DNA of 64,000 nt from Clostridiales bacterium. Its GTDB lineage: Bacteria; Bacillota; Clostridia; Peptostreptococcales; Anaerovoracaceae. The stretch is taken from assembly GCA_009911365.1 (NCBI GenBank), contig QXXF01000009.1:1-64000 (forward strand), written 5' to 3'. The position numbers and the translations under genes are program-made. The notes beneath the pieces were generated by a model. That model was not told the DNA's origin. It saw only the letters and a program-made list of their open reading frames with translations, and searched no databases. Each line of letters starts with the position of its first letter. Position 1 is the stretch's first letter. Shown here in pieces: positions 52,291-60,857 of the stretch.

Positions 52291-52664
52291 CGGGCGGTCA
52301 GTTGCGCGAAGTTTTTTTTAGCCTCCACGTCGGTCTTCACGTTCAGCCCCCACAGCTCGATGAGCTGCGGCAGCACCTGGTAGATGGAGAACGTGCCGAA
52401 ACCGTCCAGCCATTCCTCCGGCGTGTCCGGGATGGAAGGGTCAGCATGCTTCGCCATGATGAAGGCGATGTTCTCGAACAGCTCCAGCGAGAATAAGTCC
52501 AGGTTGGAATTCTCCTCATCGCTTTTCCCGATGCTCTTTTCCAGCGCGCTCAGATCCTTATAAATATCCCGGTGGAATTTAATGCGGTAAATGCGCGGCA
52601 CGGCCGCCGATGCCCGGAACGGCACCTCTTTCCCGTCAATCTCGATCTTCCTCGTCATGCTCAT
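52287..52664 (-). CDS. Tail assembly chaperone (gpG-like)
   Basis: The 125 aa product (MSMTRKIEIDGKEVPFRASA start, then AVPRIYRIKFHRDIYKDLSA) is the chaperone that coats the tape measure before tail assembly. It begins inside the end of the major tail gene (ATG 52664, overlap of 4) with GGAGGG upstream and ends just past an A8-C slippery run. A fraction of ribosomes should shift to the 52126-52290 frame. Confidence 0.82.
   Translation of the reverse strand: MSMTRKIEIDGKEVPFRASAAVPRIYRIKFHRDIYKDLSALEKSIGKSDEENSNLDLFSLELFENIAFIMAKHADPSIPDTPEEWLDGFGTFSIYQVLPQLIELWGLNVKTDVEAKKNFAQLTAR
52311..52317 (-). promoter_or_regulatory. Programmed -1 ribosomal frameshift site A-AAA-AAC
   Basis: In the chaperone frame the codons run GCT AAA AAA AAC TTC, which gives the slippery heptamer A AAA AAC in the correct phase, 24 bases before the zero-frame stop. 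The -1 frame is open for 60 codons beyond it. Confidence 0.8.
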
Positions 52665-53284
52665 GCCGTTCCCTCCCCGTTACCCTGATCTTCCCCTCCG
52701 CCTGTCTCATCCGCAGCCGCGGGCATATACACTGCCTTGTACCAGTCCTTATAGACCGTCTCGTCCGTGGAATCCCCGGTCTTCGCCTTCACCATGCCGT
52801 CCGCCAGGGGCGTTGCCTTGATGGTGAGCGTCTCCGTCTGCACCTCCCGGCTCTCCTCGTTGGTCTTGCCCTCAATGCCGGGGCGGGACGCGGAGCAGTT
52901 GTAGAGGACGTGGCGGATGTGCCGCTGGTCGCCGTCAAACTCAAAGAGCAGCGCAAAAGCCGCAAGCTCCGCCGAGGCGTTCTCGATCAATACTCCCTTG
53001 CTGTCCAGTTCCTCCCTTAAAGCGTCTTTGCGGAAAGACTCCGGGATCATGGCAAGCTCCAGGTCGCCGTCATAGCCCATGTTGTTGTTGATGACATAGT
53101 AGGCCGTCCCGTCCGCATAGAAATTTTCCGGCTCGCCGTTGGCGTCCAGCGAGATGGACACCGAGCCGGGCATCGGGACGGGCGTGCCGTAGGACACCGC
53201 CCCGTCCTCCGAAATATTGAGCATTGCATAATGCGTGTTCTTAAGGTTGTATTTTACTTTGTTCTTTTTGTTGTTATTTGCCAT
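52661..53284 (-). CDS. Phage major tail protein (phi13-type)
   Basis: The 207 aa product contains VKYNLKNTHYAMLNISEDGA, GSVSISLDANGEPENFYADG, NNMGYDGDLELAMIPESFRK and RHVLYNCSASRPGIEGKTN. This matches the phi13/TP901 major tail tube family, including the conserved 'Y-AD-xxY' and 'GYxGDLE' segments. It follows the tail-completion genes and precedes the chaperone pair, as in other siphophages. Confidence 0.88.
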   Translation of the reverse strand: MANNNKKNKVKYNLKNTHYAMLNISEDGAVSYGTPVPMPGSVSISLDANGEPENFYADGTAYYVINNNMGYDGDLELAMIPESFRKDALREELDSKGVLIENASAELAAFALLFEFDGDQRHIRHVLYNCSASRPGIEGKTNEESREVQTETLTIKATPLADGMVKAKTGDSTDETVYKDWYKAVYMPAAADETGGGEDQGNGEGTA

Positions 53285-53287
53285 CTG

Positions 53288-53605
53288 TCATGCCTCCCAT
53301 CCAAAAATATACAGAACTTCATAGAGCCGCTCGCTGCTAATCCACGTTTCCGATTTATTGTAAAAGACCTCATGCGCGTCCAGCACATCCTCCACCCGCT
53401 GTTCCAGCGCCGGGTCTTTCTTATCGGTGTAGATCTCCAGATGCACGCTTGCGCCCTTGTGGTACACCTTCCCGTCCGCCGCAAAGTTGTCGCTCCCCGG
53501 AATAAGATAGCAGAGGAACGGCAGCTCTGGCGACTCCCCTTCCGCGAAATGGTCATAGGCGAAAGGCAGCCCCATCTCCGCGATCATGCTTACAAGTTTT
53601 TCCAT
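53288..53605 (-). CDS. Phage tail completion/terminator protein
   Basis: The 105 aa product (MEKLVSMIAEMGLPFAYDHF start, then HKGASVHLEIYTDKKDPALE) lies directly before the major tail protein gene (3-base gap). Its size, the alpha/beta pattern with 'VEIYTDKKD' and its position match the tail terminator/minor capsid group. Which of the two joint roles it plays is judged from position only. Confidence 0.72.
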   Translation of the reverse strand: MEKLVSMIAEMGLPFAYDHFAEGESPELPFLCYLIPGSDNFAADGKVYHKGASVHLEIYTDKKDPALEQRVEDVLDAHEVFYNKSETWISSERLYEVLYIFGWEA

Positions 53606-53612
53606 AAATACA

Positions 53613-53993
53613 TCACCCCCTTAAAGCCTTTTCTATTTCCTGCTCCAGCGTCCGTTCCGCCCTTTCTTCCGCAGGCGCGATGTGTGCCTTTCCGGGGACT
53701 CGCCCGCCGCCCCGCTTCGCATGGCCGAACTCCAGAAGGTGCGAAAGCTGGTAGCGGTTCCTGGAATGCACCACCAGCTCAATGGAGTTGGAAGTTTCCT
53801 TCACATTCTTCACAGACCAGCTCTTCGCATAGGCGCCCGTGTCCTTCGGTGCATTTTCCTGGATATCCTTCTTCACGGAATTCCCCGCCTTCTTCACCGC
53901 CTTTTTCAGCTCATCCGCCGCAAGGTCCGCATACTCCGTCAGCCCCTCCATCACCGCAGCCGCAAGCTGGTCAATCCTTACCCTGTCCGACAT
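53613..53993 (-). CDS. HK97 gp10-like head-tail joining protein
   Basis: The 126 aa product from the ATG at 53993 starts MSDRVRIDQLAAAVMEGLTE and contains KDTGAYAKSWSVKNV and RYQLSHLLEFGHAKRGGGRV. The latter is the HK97 gp10 signature (LEFGHxKRxGGRVxG). The start falls 2 bases after the previous stop. It forms part of the neck between portal and tail. Confidence 0.88.
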   Translation of the reverse strand: MSDRVRIDQLAAAVMEGLTEYADLAADELKKAVKKAGNSVKKDIQENAPKDTGAYAKSWSVKNVKETSNSIELVVHSRNRYQLSHLLEFGHAKRGGGRVPGKAHIAPAEERAERTLEQEIEKALRG

Positions 53994-53994
53994 T

Positions 53995-54336
53995 TTACCG
54001 CCCCGCTTTCTCACACTTGAATTTCAATGCCCGTTTCTTGTTGTTCAGATGGTCTACCTTCAAAATGTCATAAATGCCGCCGTCCCATAAAATCCGGAAC
54101 CCCGTGGTGTCCACGGCCTTTGCCTTCTGGCAGAAGCGCACCGTGAAGCTGATGTCCGGGTGTTCCACGGTCTGCCCCGCCGCCCCGGATTCCGCAGAGG
54201 ACTTCCCCAGGGAATCGCTGATAGTGGCATGGCAGGAATAATAGTCTGCCCATGTGTCTGTGTGGTTTCCGATGGCATCGGACACCGCCTCATTTTTCTG
54301 GAACATGATCCGCACGTTCATCGCCGCCACATCCAT
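53995..54336 (-). CDS. Phage head closure protein (head-tail adaptor)
   Basis: The 113 aa product contains WADYYSCHATISDSLGKSSA, DISFTVRFCQKAKAVDTTGF and RILWDGGIYDILKVDHLNNK, the pattern of SPP1 gp16/HK97 head closure proteins (small beta barrel ending in Y-I-xxVDhxxxK). Its ATG overlaps the stop of the connector gene by one base. Confidence 0.85.
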   Translation of the reverse strand: MDVAAMNVRIMFQKNEAVSDAIGNHTDTWADYYSCHATISDSLGKSSAESGAAGQTVEHPDISFTVRFCQKAKAVDTTGFRILWDGGIYDILKVDHLNNKKRALKFKCEKAGR

Positions 54337-54611
54337 CAGAACGCCTCCTTCCTGGCCCCGAAGAGCAAAGCCCGCAGGGTGAGCGTGAGGGCGCGGTGGT
54401 CGGCATCCTCCCGGTGTTCATACAGATAGGCGGCCGCATACAGCACGGCAATCCTGGCATTCTCCACGGCAGAAAACTCTTCCAGTGAATCCATCCGCGC
54501 CACATCCATGCAGAGGCGTTCCGACGCCCCGATGATGCTTTCGATCAGGGCGTCGTCCTCGTCATAGTCCACACGGAGGTAGTTCTTCATTTCTTCCAGC
54601 GTCACTGCCAT
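54336..54611 (-). CDS. Head-tail connector (gp6/gp15-like)
   Basis: The 91 aa all-helical product (MAVTLEEMKNYLRVDYDEDD, then LIESIIGASERLCMDVARMD) matches the HK97 gp6-type connector with 'Y-LRVD-xDDxLI' at the start. It follows the major capsid gene and makes a ring below the portal. Confidence 0.88.
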   Translation of the reverse strand: MAVTLEEMKNYLRVDYDEDDALIESIIGASERLCMDVARMDSLEEFSAVENARIAVLYAAAYLYEHREDADHRALTLTLRALLFGARKEAF

Positions 54612-54635
54612 GCCTCCACCTCCCTCCGAAAAACC

Positions 54636-55853
54636 TTAGGCCGAAGCCCCTTTCTGTTCCAGCACCTTCACCGCTTCCGCAAGGATCATCTTCCCGTCCA
54701 CACGCTGCGAGGCGAGGAATCCCACCTGCCCGCTTGCAGCGAACAGCTCGTTCAGGCGCTTGAAGGAACGCCCCTGCCTGTCAGCGATCCAGTAATAGGA
54801 AAAGTCGCCGAAAGCGATGGTCTTTGCACCCGCGGCCATAACCGGCATATACGCCGAGGTCTTGATGGGGCGGCCCAGGATCATGTCCGGCGTCCCGGCT
54901 GCCAGGGACGGCTGCCACAGGTACTGCCCGTTATTGTCCTTCAGCTTGCGGATGGCCTTGATGGTGGAATCGTTCAGTACCCACATGGATTTCTTACGGT
55001 ACGGGGATTTCAGCGAATAATACAGGTCCATCAGCTCATCCGCCGTCACGGCCGTGGCGGATGCGGCGGTCACGCCCGTTTCCGCGCCTCCTGCGGCCGC
55101 AAGCACCCCTAACGGCTTGCCCTTGCCGTCCCCATTGAAGAACGCCTCCTCTTCCCTCGCCCCGATCCTGCGGGCAAACTCGCGGGAGATATAGGACTGC
55201 AGGTCAAAGACGCTGTCGTTTAACAGCTCCTCGGAGACCTTGATCATCGTCCCCAGCTTATACGCCCCGATGGAGACCTGCCCGAAGGCGTCATCGCTCT
55301 CCGGGATCGCGCCCTCCTCGTCAATCCAGGACGCCGTGCCTTTGCTTGCCACCACCGGGATCTTCCTGTCGCCGCTGGAGGTCTTGATGACCTTCGCCAT
55401 CTGGCGGAAGATGTTCTCCTCCTCCAGCGCCTCCACCAGCGTCCTCTCATACTCATCCGGCACCAGATAGCCGCCCTCGGAATCCGTGCCGATCTGCAGG
55501 GCATTGGTGACTGCGGGCATCGGCGCCTTGGAGCGCATGGCGTTCCAGAAGTTCTTCCGGTAGTCGTCAGAGGCGCGCCCCGTCTTATCCTCCCCGCCGT
55601 CCGCATCCGCCTTTCCGCCCGGCTTGCCTGTGAGGGGCTTGTTCACCGGGCGGTTCAGCTCCGCGTCAAGCGCCTCCTGCCGCTCCAGGCGGGCGATCTC
55701 CTTCCCCAAATCGGTGATCTCCTGCTCCATCCTTGTGTATGCGGCATCGTCCTCTGCGGAAAGGGTGCCGTTCTCCTTCCTGTGGGAATCCAGGAACGCC
55801 TTCGCCGCCTCCCATGCCTTCGCGCGTTTCTCACGCAGTTCAAGAATCGTCAT
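54636..55853 (-). CDS. Phage major capsid protein (HK97 fold)
   Basis: The 405 aa product has an N-terminal coiled-coil delta/scaffold domain (residues 1-110, REKRAKAWEAAKAFLDSHRK, DLGKEIARLERQEALDAELN). The HK97 shell domain follows: DSEGGYLVPDEYERTLVEAL, IGAYKLGTMIKVSEELLNDS, EEAFFNGDGKGKPLGVL and IAFGDFSYYWIADRQGRSFK. The delta domain is usually cut off by the protease encoded just upstream. AAGGAGG precedes the ATG. Confidence 0.94.
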   Translation of the reverse strand: MTILELREKRAKAWEAAKAFLDSHRKENGTLSAEDDAAYTRMEQEITDLGKEIARLERQEALDAELNRPVNKPLTGKPGGKADADGGEDKTGRASDDYRKNFWNAMRSKAPMPAVTNALQIGTDSEGGYLVPDEYERTLVEALEEENIFRQMAKVIKTSSGDRKIPVVASKGTASWIDEEGAIPESDDAFGQVSIGAYKLGTMIKVSEELLNDSVFDLQSYISREFARRIGAREEEAFFNGDGKGKPLGVLAAAGGAETGVTAASATAVTADELMDLYYSLKSPYRKKSMWVLNDSTIKAIRKLKDNNGQYLWQPSLAAGTPDMILGRPIKTSAYMPVMAAGAKTIAFGDFSYYWIADRQGRSFKRLNELFAASGQVGFLASQRVDGKMILAEAVKVLEQKGASA

Positions 55854-55869
55854 AATGGAATCCTCCTTC

Positions 55870-56709
55870 TCATCGCTTTAATAAATTAAGCCGCTCCATG
55901 AGTGCGTCCACGGAACGGCCGGTTTCTGTTTTTGGTGTGCCTTTTTCTCCCGGAGCGGGGATCTTCGCCTGCTCCCCGATGCCCGGCTTTGGCTTTTTCT
56001 CCCCGTATCTGGCAATGACCTTGTTCAGCAGGGCATTGTCCGCCGCCCTGCGGGAGAACAGCATGGAGCTGTGGGCAGAAGGGGATTTCTTTTCTTCCCC
56101 GTCCTCCCCGTCCGTATCCCCCTCGCCATTTTCCCCCGGTTCCGTTTTTGCCCGCGCCATGATGTCATCCGCAAAGCCAAGCTCCACCGCCTTGTTTGCG
56201 TCCATCCAGGTCTCCGCATCCATCAGGTGCGACAGCTTCGGCCGGGAAAGCCCGGTCTTCAGCACATAGGCGTTGATGATGGACTCCTTCACCTCGGAGA
56301 GCATATCCATCGCTTTCTGCATTTCGGCATGGTCGCCCCAGGCCATGGTGGCGGGGTTGTGGATCATCAGCATGGAAACGGGGGATACCAGGACGGTGTC
56401 TCCCGCCATGGCAATCACGGATGCCGCTGATGCAGCGATGCCGTCTATCTTTACTGTGACTTTTCCTTTGTAATTGGAGAGCATGTTATAGATCTGTGCC
56501 GCTGCCACGCAGTCTCCGCCCGGCGAGTTGATCCACACGGTAATGTCACCGCTCCCGGCATTCAGCTCATCCTTGAAAAGCTGCGGCGTGACGTCATCGT
56601 CAAACCAGCTATCTTCCGCGATGGTGCCGCTCAGTTCCAGGATGCGCTCCTCCGCCCCCGTTTCCTGGTTTTTCACTTTCTTCCAGTTCCAGAACTTCTT
56701 CGTCTTCAT
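55870..56709 (-). CDS. ClpP-like phage head maturation protease
   Basis: The product is 279 aa from the ATG at 56709 (AAAGGAGGAG upstream), overlapping the end of the portal gene by about 100 bases in another frame. It has the ClpP fold: ITVWINSPGGDCVAAAQIYN, nucleophile Ser in DGIAASAASVIAMAGD, catalytic His in MLMIHNPATMAWG and an acid in the DAETWMDANKAVELGFAD region. The C-terminal tail is long and charged. It trims the capsid delta domain during head assembly. Confidence 0.92.
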   Translation of the reverse strand: MKTKKFWNWKKVKNQETGAEERILELSGTIAEDSWFDDDVTPQLFKDELNAGSGDITVWINSPGGDCVAAAQIYNMLSNYKGKVTVKIDGIAASAASVIAMAGDTVLVSPVSMLMIHNPATMAWGDHAEMQKAMDMLSEVKESIINAYVLKTGLSRPKLSHLMDAETWMDANKAVELGFADDIMARAKTEPGENGEGDTDGEDGEEKKSPSAHSSMLFSRRAADNALLNKVIARYGEKKPKPGIGEQAKIPAPGEKGTPKTETGRSVDALMERLNLLKR

Positions 56710-57967
56710 CCGGCTCCTCCTTTCCCGGTGCGGCTCCGGCTTTCCCGAAAAGCCCCGCATCGGCTAATTTTGTCATGTTCCCGTTGATGAGGTACAGGTC
56801 GCCGCCCACTTCCTCCGGGATGCGGTCGAGGTTCTCCAGCTCCCGGATGTCGTTTGCGGACATCCACCCGTTCTGCCGCCCCACGGCGTACCCGTTCATG
56901 CGGCTCTGGTAGTCGCCCCGGAGCAGGCCGTCCACATTGAACTTCACGAAATATTTCTTTTTCTCCTTCGGTGTCAGCAAAGACCGCGCCATGGACTGCT
57001 CCCATCTTGACACCCACGGGTCGAGGGTGTATTTCACGAACTCAAGGCTCTGCTGCTCAATGTTGGAGAAACTGCTCTTTTCCAGGTCGCCCACCATGTG
57101 CGGCGGCACACGGAATATCCGCGCGATCTCATTGATCTGGAACTTCCTCGTTTCCAGAAACTGCGCCTGTTCCGGCGAGATGGAGATCGGAGTGTATTTC
57201 ATCCCCTCCTCCAAAACGGCCACCTTGTTAGCGTTGTGGCTGCCGCCGAAGGTAGACTGCCAGCTTTCCCTTACCCTGGTCGGGTCTTTTATCGTCCCCG
57301 GATGCTCCAGCACCCCGCTGGGCTGCGCGCCGTTGGCAAAGAACTTCGCCCCGTACTCCTCGCAGGCTATCGCCATGCCGATGGCGTTCTTTGCCATGGC
57401 AATGGGGGAATAGCCCACCAGCCCGTCAAAGCCAAGGCCGGGGATGTGCAGCACCTCCGTGGGCGGCAGGATCACCGTGCTGCCCTTCACCGTGGGCGCG
57501 TCCTCCATGCTGACCGTGTACTCGTAATAGAGCTGCCCTTTGGAGTCCCGTTCCACGCCCATCCTGTCCGGCATCAGCGGGTATAGCCCGATGACCTCGC
57601 CTTTGCCGTTGCGGATGATCTGCGCGTAGGCGTTCCCCCACAGGAGCAGGTGCGTCATCAGCGTTTCCCGGAACACGAAGGAAGTCATCTCCGGGTTCGG
57701 CTCGTCATGCAGCAGAAAATACAGCGGATGTTCCGCTGCTTTCTCTTTCCCGCCGTCCTCCGTGTATTTATAAAAGTGCAGCGGCAGCCCCGCCACCGCC
57801 TCGGAAAGAATCCGGACGCAGGAGTACACCGCCGTCATCTGCATGGAGGTGCGCTCGTTCACCCTTTTCCCGCTGGTGCTGTTCCCAAGGAAAAAGCTGT
57901 AGGCGCTCCCCGATGTGCGGTTCTGTGGCACGTCCCTCGCCCGGAACAATCCGCTGAGTAACCCCAT
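56609..57967 (-). CDS. Phage portal protein (HK97 family)
   Basis: The product is 452 aa from the ATG at 57967 (AAAGGAGAG upstream). Family marks are TAVYSCVRILSEAVAGLPLH, PEMTSFVFRETLMTHLLLWG, LHIPGLGFDGLVGYSPI, NGAQPSGVLEHPGTIKDPTR, IARIFRVPPHMVGDLEKSSF and WMSANDIRELENLDRIPEEV. The C-terminal acidic tail runs into the protease gene. It forms the dodecameric DNA gate at one capsid vertex. Confidence 0.94.
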   Translation of the reverse strand: MGLLSGLFRARDVPQNRTSGSAYSFFLGNSTSGKRVNERTSMQMTAVYSCVRILSEAVAGLPLHFYKYTEDGGKEKAAEHPLYFLLHDEPNPEMTSFVFRETLMTHLLLWGNAYAQIIRNGKGEVIGLYPLMPDRMGVERDSKGQLYYEYTVSMEDAPTVKGSTVILPPTEVLHIPGLGFDGLVGYSPIAMAKNAIGMAIACEEYGAKFFANGAQPSGVLEHPGTIKDPTRVRESWQSTFGGSHNANKVAVLEEGMKYTPISISPEQAQFLETRKFQINEIARIFRVPPHMVGDLEKSSFSNIEQQSLEFVKYTLDPWVSRWEQSMARSLLTPKEKKKYFVKFNVDGLLRGDYQSRMNGYAVGRQNGWMSANDIRELENLDRIPEEVGGDLYLINGNMTKLADAGLFGKAGAAPGKEEPDEDEEVLELEESEKPGNGGGGAHPGTERHHRGR

Positions 57968-58041
57968 AAATACCACTCTCCTTTCCAAAAACGGACAGCA
58001 GAAAGGCGCCGCCGAAGCAGCGCCCCCGTTACCGTCCCGTC

Positions 58042-58227
58042 TTAGCCGTTTACCGATGCAACCTCTAAAACCGTGTCTCCGTTGTGCGGGTATGTCCTGA
58101 CCACCTCGCAGTCGTGGTAAAGGCTCATCTCGTAAATCCCGTAAACCTCATCCCCAAGCTCCGCGTCGTAGATCCGCATCCTGGATTCCTTAATCTTGTG
58201 TTTTTTGATAAATTCGTGTACCTTCAT
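58042..58227 (-). CDS. Small phage protein of unknown function (repeat A unit)
   Basis: The 61 aa product (MKVHEFIKKHKIKESRMRIY, then EVYGIYEMSLYHDCEVVRTY) is alpha/beta in pattern with no known domain. The ATG at 58227 follows GGAGG by 8 bases. It lies between the phage repeat A and the portal gene. Similar short genes after each repeat suggest a family of small accessory proteins. Confidence 0.65.
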   Translation of the reverse strand: MKVHEFIKKHKIKESRMRIYDAELGDEVYGIYEMSLYHDCEVVRTYPHNGDTVLEVASVNG

Positions 58228-58250
58228 GTGCGTTACCTCCGTTTTTTTGA

Positions 58251-58318
58251 TTTCCCTTTCGGTAGTACACATATTCGCTCTGAATGCCAGTAATAGCAAG
58301 TCAATTACAGGCATAAAC
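58251..58318 (-). promoter_or_regulatory. Phage repeat element A (promoter-like leader)
   Basis: On the minus strand TTGCTA (58294-58299), 17 bases, GAATAT (58271-58276), then the conserved leader GTGTACTACCGAAAGGGAAA. The upstream arm TTATGCC...AATTGACT is shared with copies D and E. The small gene at 58042-58227 follows. Confidence 0.65.
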
Positions 58319-58369
58319 TACACGAACATCCGGGGCGGTTTTTGTGTAAATTATGCCCCGGAAAGCCGC

Positions 58370-58534
58370 TCAGACCAGCCGTCTCAGAGCAGCTCTGCAG
58401 ACCTGCCTTGCCCTCTTTTTCAGCGGCCGCTTCCACCTGCGGATGGACACCGCTTTGGTGTGGTTCCTCGACCAGCCGCCGAAATCCTCCCACTCATATT
58501 TTCCAAACCTTTCCGCTGCCCCATATGGCTTCAT
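58370..58534 (-). CDS. Small basic phage protein, paralogue of 61786-61986
   Basis: The 54 aa very basic product runs MKPYGAAERFGKYEWEDFGG, then WSRNHTKAVSIRRWKRPLKK and RARQV. The ATG at 58534 has GGAGGG 7 bases upstream. The pattern MKxYGxxxR at the start and KRPxKKxxRQ near the end recurs in the protein at 61786-61986. Such basic peptides may bind nucleic acid. Function unknown. It follows repeat B. Confidence 0.6.
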   Translation of the reverse strand: MKPYGAAERFGKYEWEDFGGWSRNHTKAVSIRRWKRPLKKRARQVCRAALRRLV

Positions 58535-58575
58535 CAGAAATCCCTCCATCCAAATGTTTTCCGGGATGCCCTCCC

Positions 58576-58640
58576 GGTAAGTGACATATTCGCTCTGAAG
58601 CCACAGAATAGCAAGCGGATTCCGGCAGTATCTTGAACAA
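58576..58640 (-). promoter_or_regulatory. Phage repeat element B
   Basis: TTGCTA (58609-58614) and GAATAT (58586-58591) with the same 17-base spacing. The upstream part (GGAATCCGC) is closer to the recombinase copy than to A, C, D or E, and the leader is diverged (GTCACTTACCGGGAGGG). Confidence 0.6.
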
Positions 58641-58671
58641 ACATTTACGGCGGTGTTTGTGCATTTTACCA

Positions 58672-60279
58672 CTACAGGATGATGAGCCCGCGGGTATCGT
58701 AGACGCTTTCCGAGGATATGTTCCCGCAACGGATTGCCCGGTCAAGCCCCATGATCGCGGCCACCGCCCCGTCAATCTTCTCCGTGGACTTTTCCTTGTC
58801 TGCCTTGATGTTCCCTGCCGGGTCGGTGCGGATGAAGATATTGTCCATCATCCACCTGAGGACCGGATGCCCGCCGTGGGCAATCATCTGTTCCAGCACC
58901 AGCTTCATCAGCTCCTTGGTCGGCGGCGACATATCCTTGAATCCCTGCCCGAACGGGACCACCGTGAAGCCCATCCCCTCAAGGTTCTGCACCATCTGCA
59001 CCGCGCCCCATCGGTCAAAGGCAATCTCACGGATGTTGAACCGTTCGCCAAGCCTCTCGATAAATTTCTCAATATAGCCGTAATGCACCACGTTCCCCTC
59101 CGTGGTCATCAGCTTCCCCTGCCGCTCCCACACATCGTAGGGGACATGGTCGCGCCGCACGCGCAGCTCCAGCGTCTCCTCCGGCACCCAGAAGTACGGC
59201 AGGAAGCAGTATTTGTCCTCCTCATCCAGCGGCGGGAACACCAGCACGAACGCCGTGATGTCCGTGGTGGAGGACAAGTCCAGCCCGCCGTAACACACGC
59301 GCCCCTCCAGGCCGTCCTCGGAAACGGGGAAGGCGCAGGCATCCCATTTATCCATGGGCATCCACCGCACCGCCTGTTTCACCCACTGGTTCAGGCGGAG
59401 CTGCCGGAAGCTGTTCTCCTCGCCGGGGTTCTGCTTTGCCGACTCACAGGCGGCCTCCACCTTGTCAATCCCCACTGTGATGTTTAAGGACGGGTTCGCC
59501 TTCTTCCACACCTTCGGGTCCGTCCAGTCGTCCGCCTCATCTGCGCCGTAGATGACAGGGTAGAAGGTCGGGGCAATCTTCCTGCCCTCAAGGATGTCTT
59601 TTGCCTTCTGGTGCGTCTCGTAGCAGATAGAATGGGTGTCCGTCCCCGCCGTGGTGATGAGGAAATACAGCGGCTGCATCCGGGCATCCCCGGAGCCCTT
59701 GGTCATGACGTCAAATAATTTCCTGTTCGGCTGCGTGTGCAGCTCGTCGAACACCACGCCGTGGATGTTGAAGCCGTGCTTGGAATACGCCTCCGCCGAA
59801 AGCACCTGGTAGAAGGAATTTGTGGGCGTGTATATGATCCGCTTCTGCGAGGCGAGTATCTTCACCCGCTTATTCAGCGCCGGGCACATCCGCACCATGT
59901 CCGCCGCCACATCAAAGACAATGGTGGCCTGCTGCCGGTCGGCGGCGCACCCGTACACCTCTGCCCGTTCCTCCCCATCCCCGCAGGTCAGGAGCAGCGC
60001 CACGGCGGCGGCAAGCTCCGACTTGCCCTGCTTCTTCGGAATCTCCACATAGGCCGTGTTGAACTGGCGGTAGCCGTTCGGTTTCAGAGTGCCGAATATG
60101 TCACGGATGATCTGCTCCTGCCAGTCGATCAGCTCAAAGGGCTTCCCCGCCCATGTCCCCTTGGTGTGGCAGAGGCTCTCGATGAACATCACGGCAAAAT
60201 CGGCGGCGTCCTTATCGTAGCGGCTGTCCTTCGCCCTGAATTTCGTCGGCCTGTATTTTTTCAGTTTCCGCATTGCCAT
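58672..60279 (-). CDS. Phage terminase large subunit
   Basis: The product is 535 aa from the ATG at 60279, chosen because GGAGGTG lies 6-8 bases upstream; GTG 60288 and ATG 60285 are too close to it. The ATPase domain has VEIPKKQGKSELAAAVALLL (Walker A), a Walker B region at GVVFDELHTQPNRKLFDVMT, and SGDARMQPLYFLITTAGTDT. The nuclease domain carries GGLDLSSTTDITAFVLVFP with metal-binding Asp, FDRWGAVQMVQNLEGMGFTV and a final HGGHPVLRWMMDN. This is the Terminase_1 type that cuts and packages phage DNA. The small subunit is not seen and may lie beyond the window. Confidence 0.94.
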   Translation of the reverse strand: MAMRKLKKYRPTKFRAKDSRYDKDAADFAVMFIESLCHTKGTWAGKPFELIDWQEQIIRDIFGTLKPNGYRQFNTAYVEIPKKQGKSELAAAVALLLTCGDGEERAEVYGCAADRQQATIVFDVAADMVRMCPALNKRVKILASQKRIIYTPTNSFYQVLSAEAYSKHGFNIHGVVFDELHTQPNRKLFDVMTKGSGDARMQPLYFLITTAGTDTHSICYETHQKAKDILEGRKIAPTFYPVIYGADEADDWTDPKVWKKANPSLNITVGIDKVEAACESAKQNPGEENSFRQLRLNQWVKQAVRWMPMDKWDACAFPVSEDGLEGRVCYGGLDLSSTTDITAFVLVFPPLDEEDKYCFLPYFWVPEETLELRVRRDHVPYDVWERQGKLMTTEGNVVHYGYIEKFIERLGERFNIREIAFDRWGAVQMVQNLEGMGFTVVPFGQGFKDMSPPTKELMKLVLEQMIAHGGHPVLRWMMDNIFIRTDPAGNIKADKEKSTEKIDGAVAAIMGLDRAIRCGNISSESVYDTRGLIIL

Positions 60280-60393
60280 CGGCATCACCTCCAGAAGATG
60301 GCATCAAAAATGGCCTGCCATCGGCAAGCCCCAATCTATCAGTACAAGACACAGAGCCTTCCGGCTCCGTTCTTGTAATGCTCTGTTTTTCGT

Positions 60394-60669
60394 TTACTGC
60401 TGCATCGCCCAGGAGATTGCGTGGCCGTCATCCTCGAACTCGGCTCCGCTTGCCGCCCGGAGCCCAATGGCACCTTCGCAGGTGTGGTCGTCACCCAGGA
60501 ATTCGTAAGCCGCCCCGAAGTAGCAGGGCTTGTTCGGGCCGTTGAAAAAGTACCCGGCGATGACCACCCTGTCGCCAAAGGTCAGCAGCTTGCTCCATCT
60601 GCACTCCAAATCTTCCGGCGTGGTGGGGTTCGGCAGTCTGTAAATCCTCATTGCATCGTTGATCTTCAT
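60394..60669 (-). CDS. Small phage protein of unknown function (repeat C unit)
   Basis: The 91 aa product (MKINDAMRIYRLPNPTTPED, then KLLTFGDRVVIAGYFFNGPN and YEFLGDDHTCEGAIGLRAAS) is mixed alpha/beta. The ATG at 60669 follows GGAGG by 10 bases. No family recognised. It sits between repeat C and the terminase gene. Confidence 0.62.
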   Translation of the reverse strand: MKINDAMRIYRLPNPTTPEDLECRWSKLLTFGDRVVIAGYFFNGPNKPCYFGAAYEFLGDDHTCEGAIGLRAASGAEFEDDGHAISWAMQQ

Positions 60670-60698
60670 GGTCTGTGTCCTCCGTTTTCTTTTTTTGT

Positions 60699-60770
60699 TT
60701 TCCCTTTCGGTAGTACACATATTCGCTCTAAATGCCGGTAATAGCAAGCAGATCCGGAGCATAAAGTACA
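60699..60770 (-). promoter_or_regulatory. Phage repeat element C
   Basis: TTGCTA (60742-60747), 17 bases, GAATAT (60719-60724), leader GTGTACTACCGAAAGGGAAA. It precedes the 60394-60669 gene and the terminase. Confidence 0.65.
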
Positions 60771-60857
60771 CAAATATCTGCTGGGGAAACTGTGTATATC
60801 TGCCACGGGCAAAAGAGCCTTCCGGCCCGGCTACCCTGCGGAAAACCCGCCTGGATG

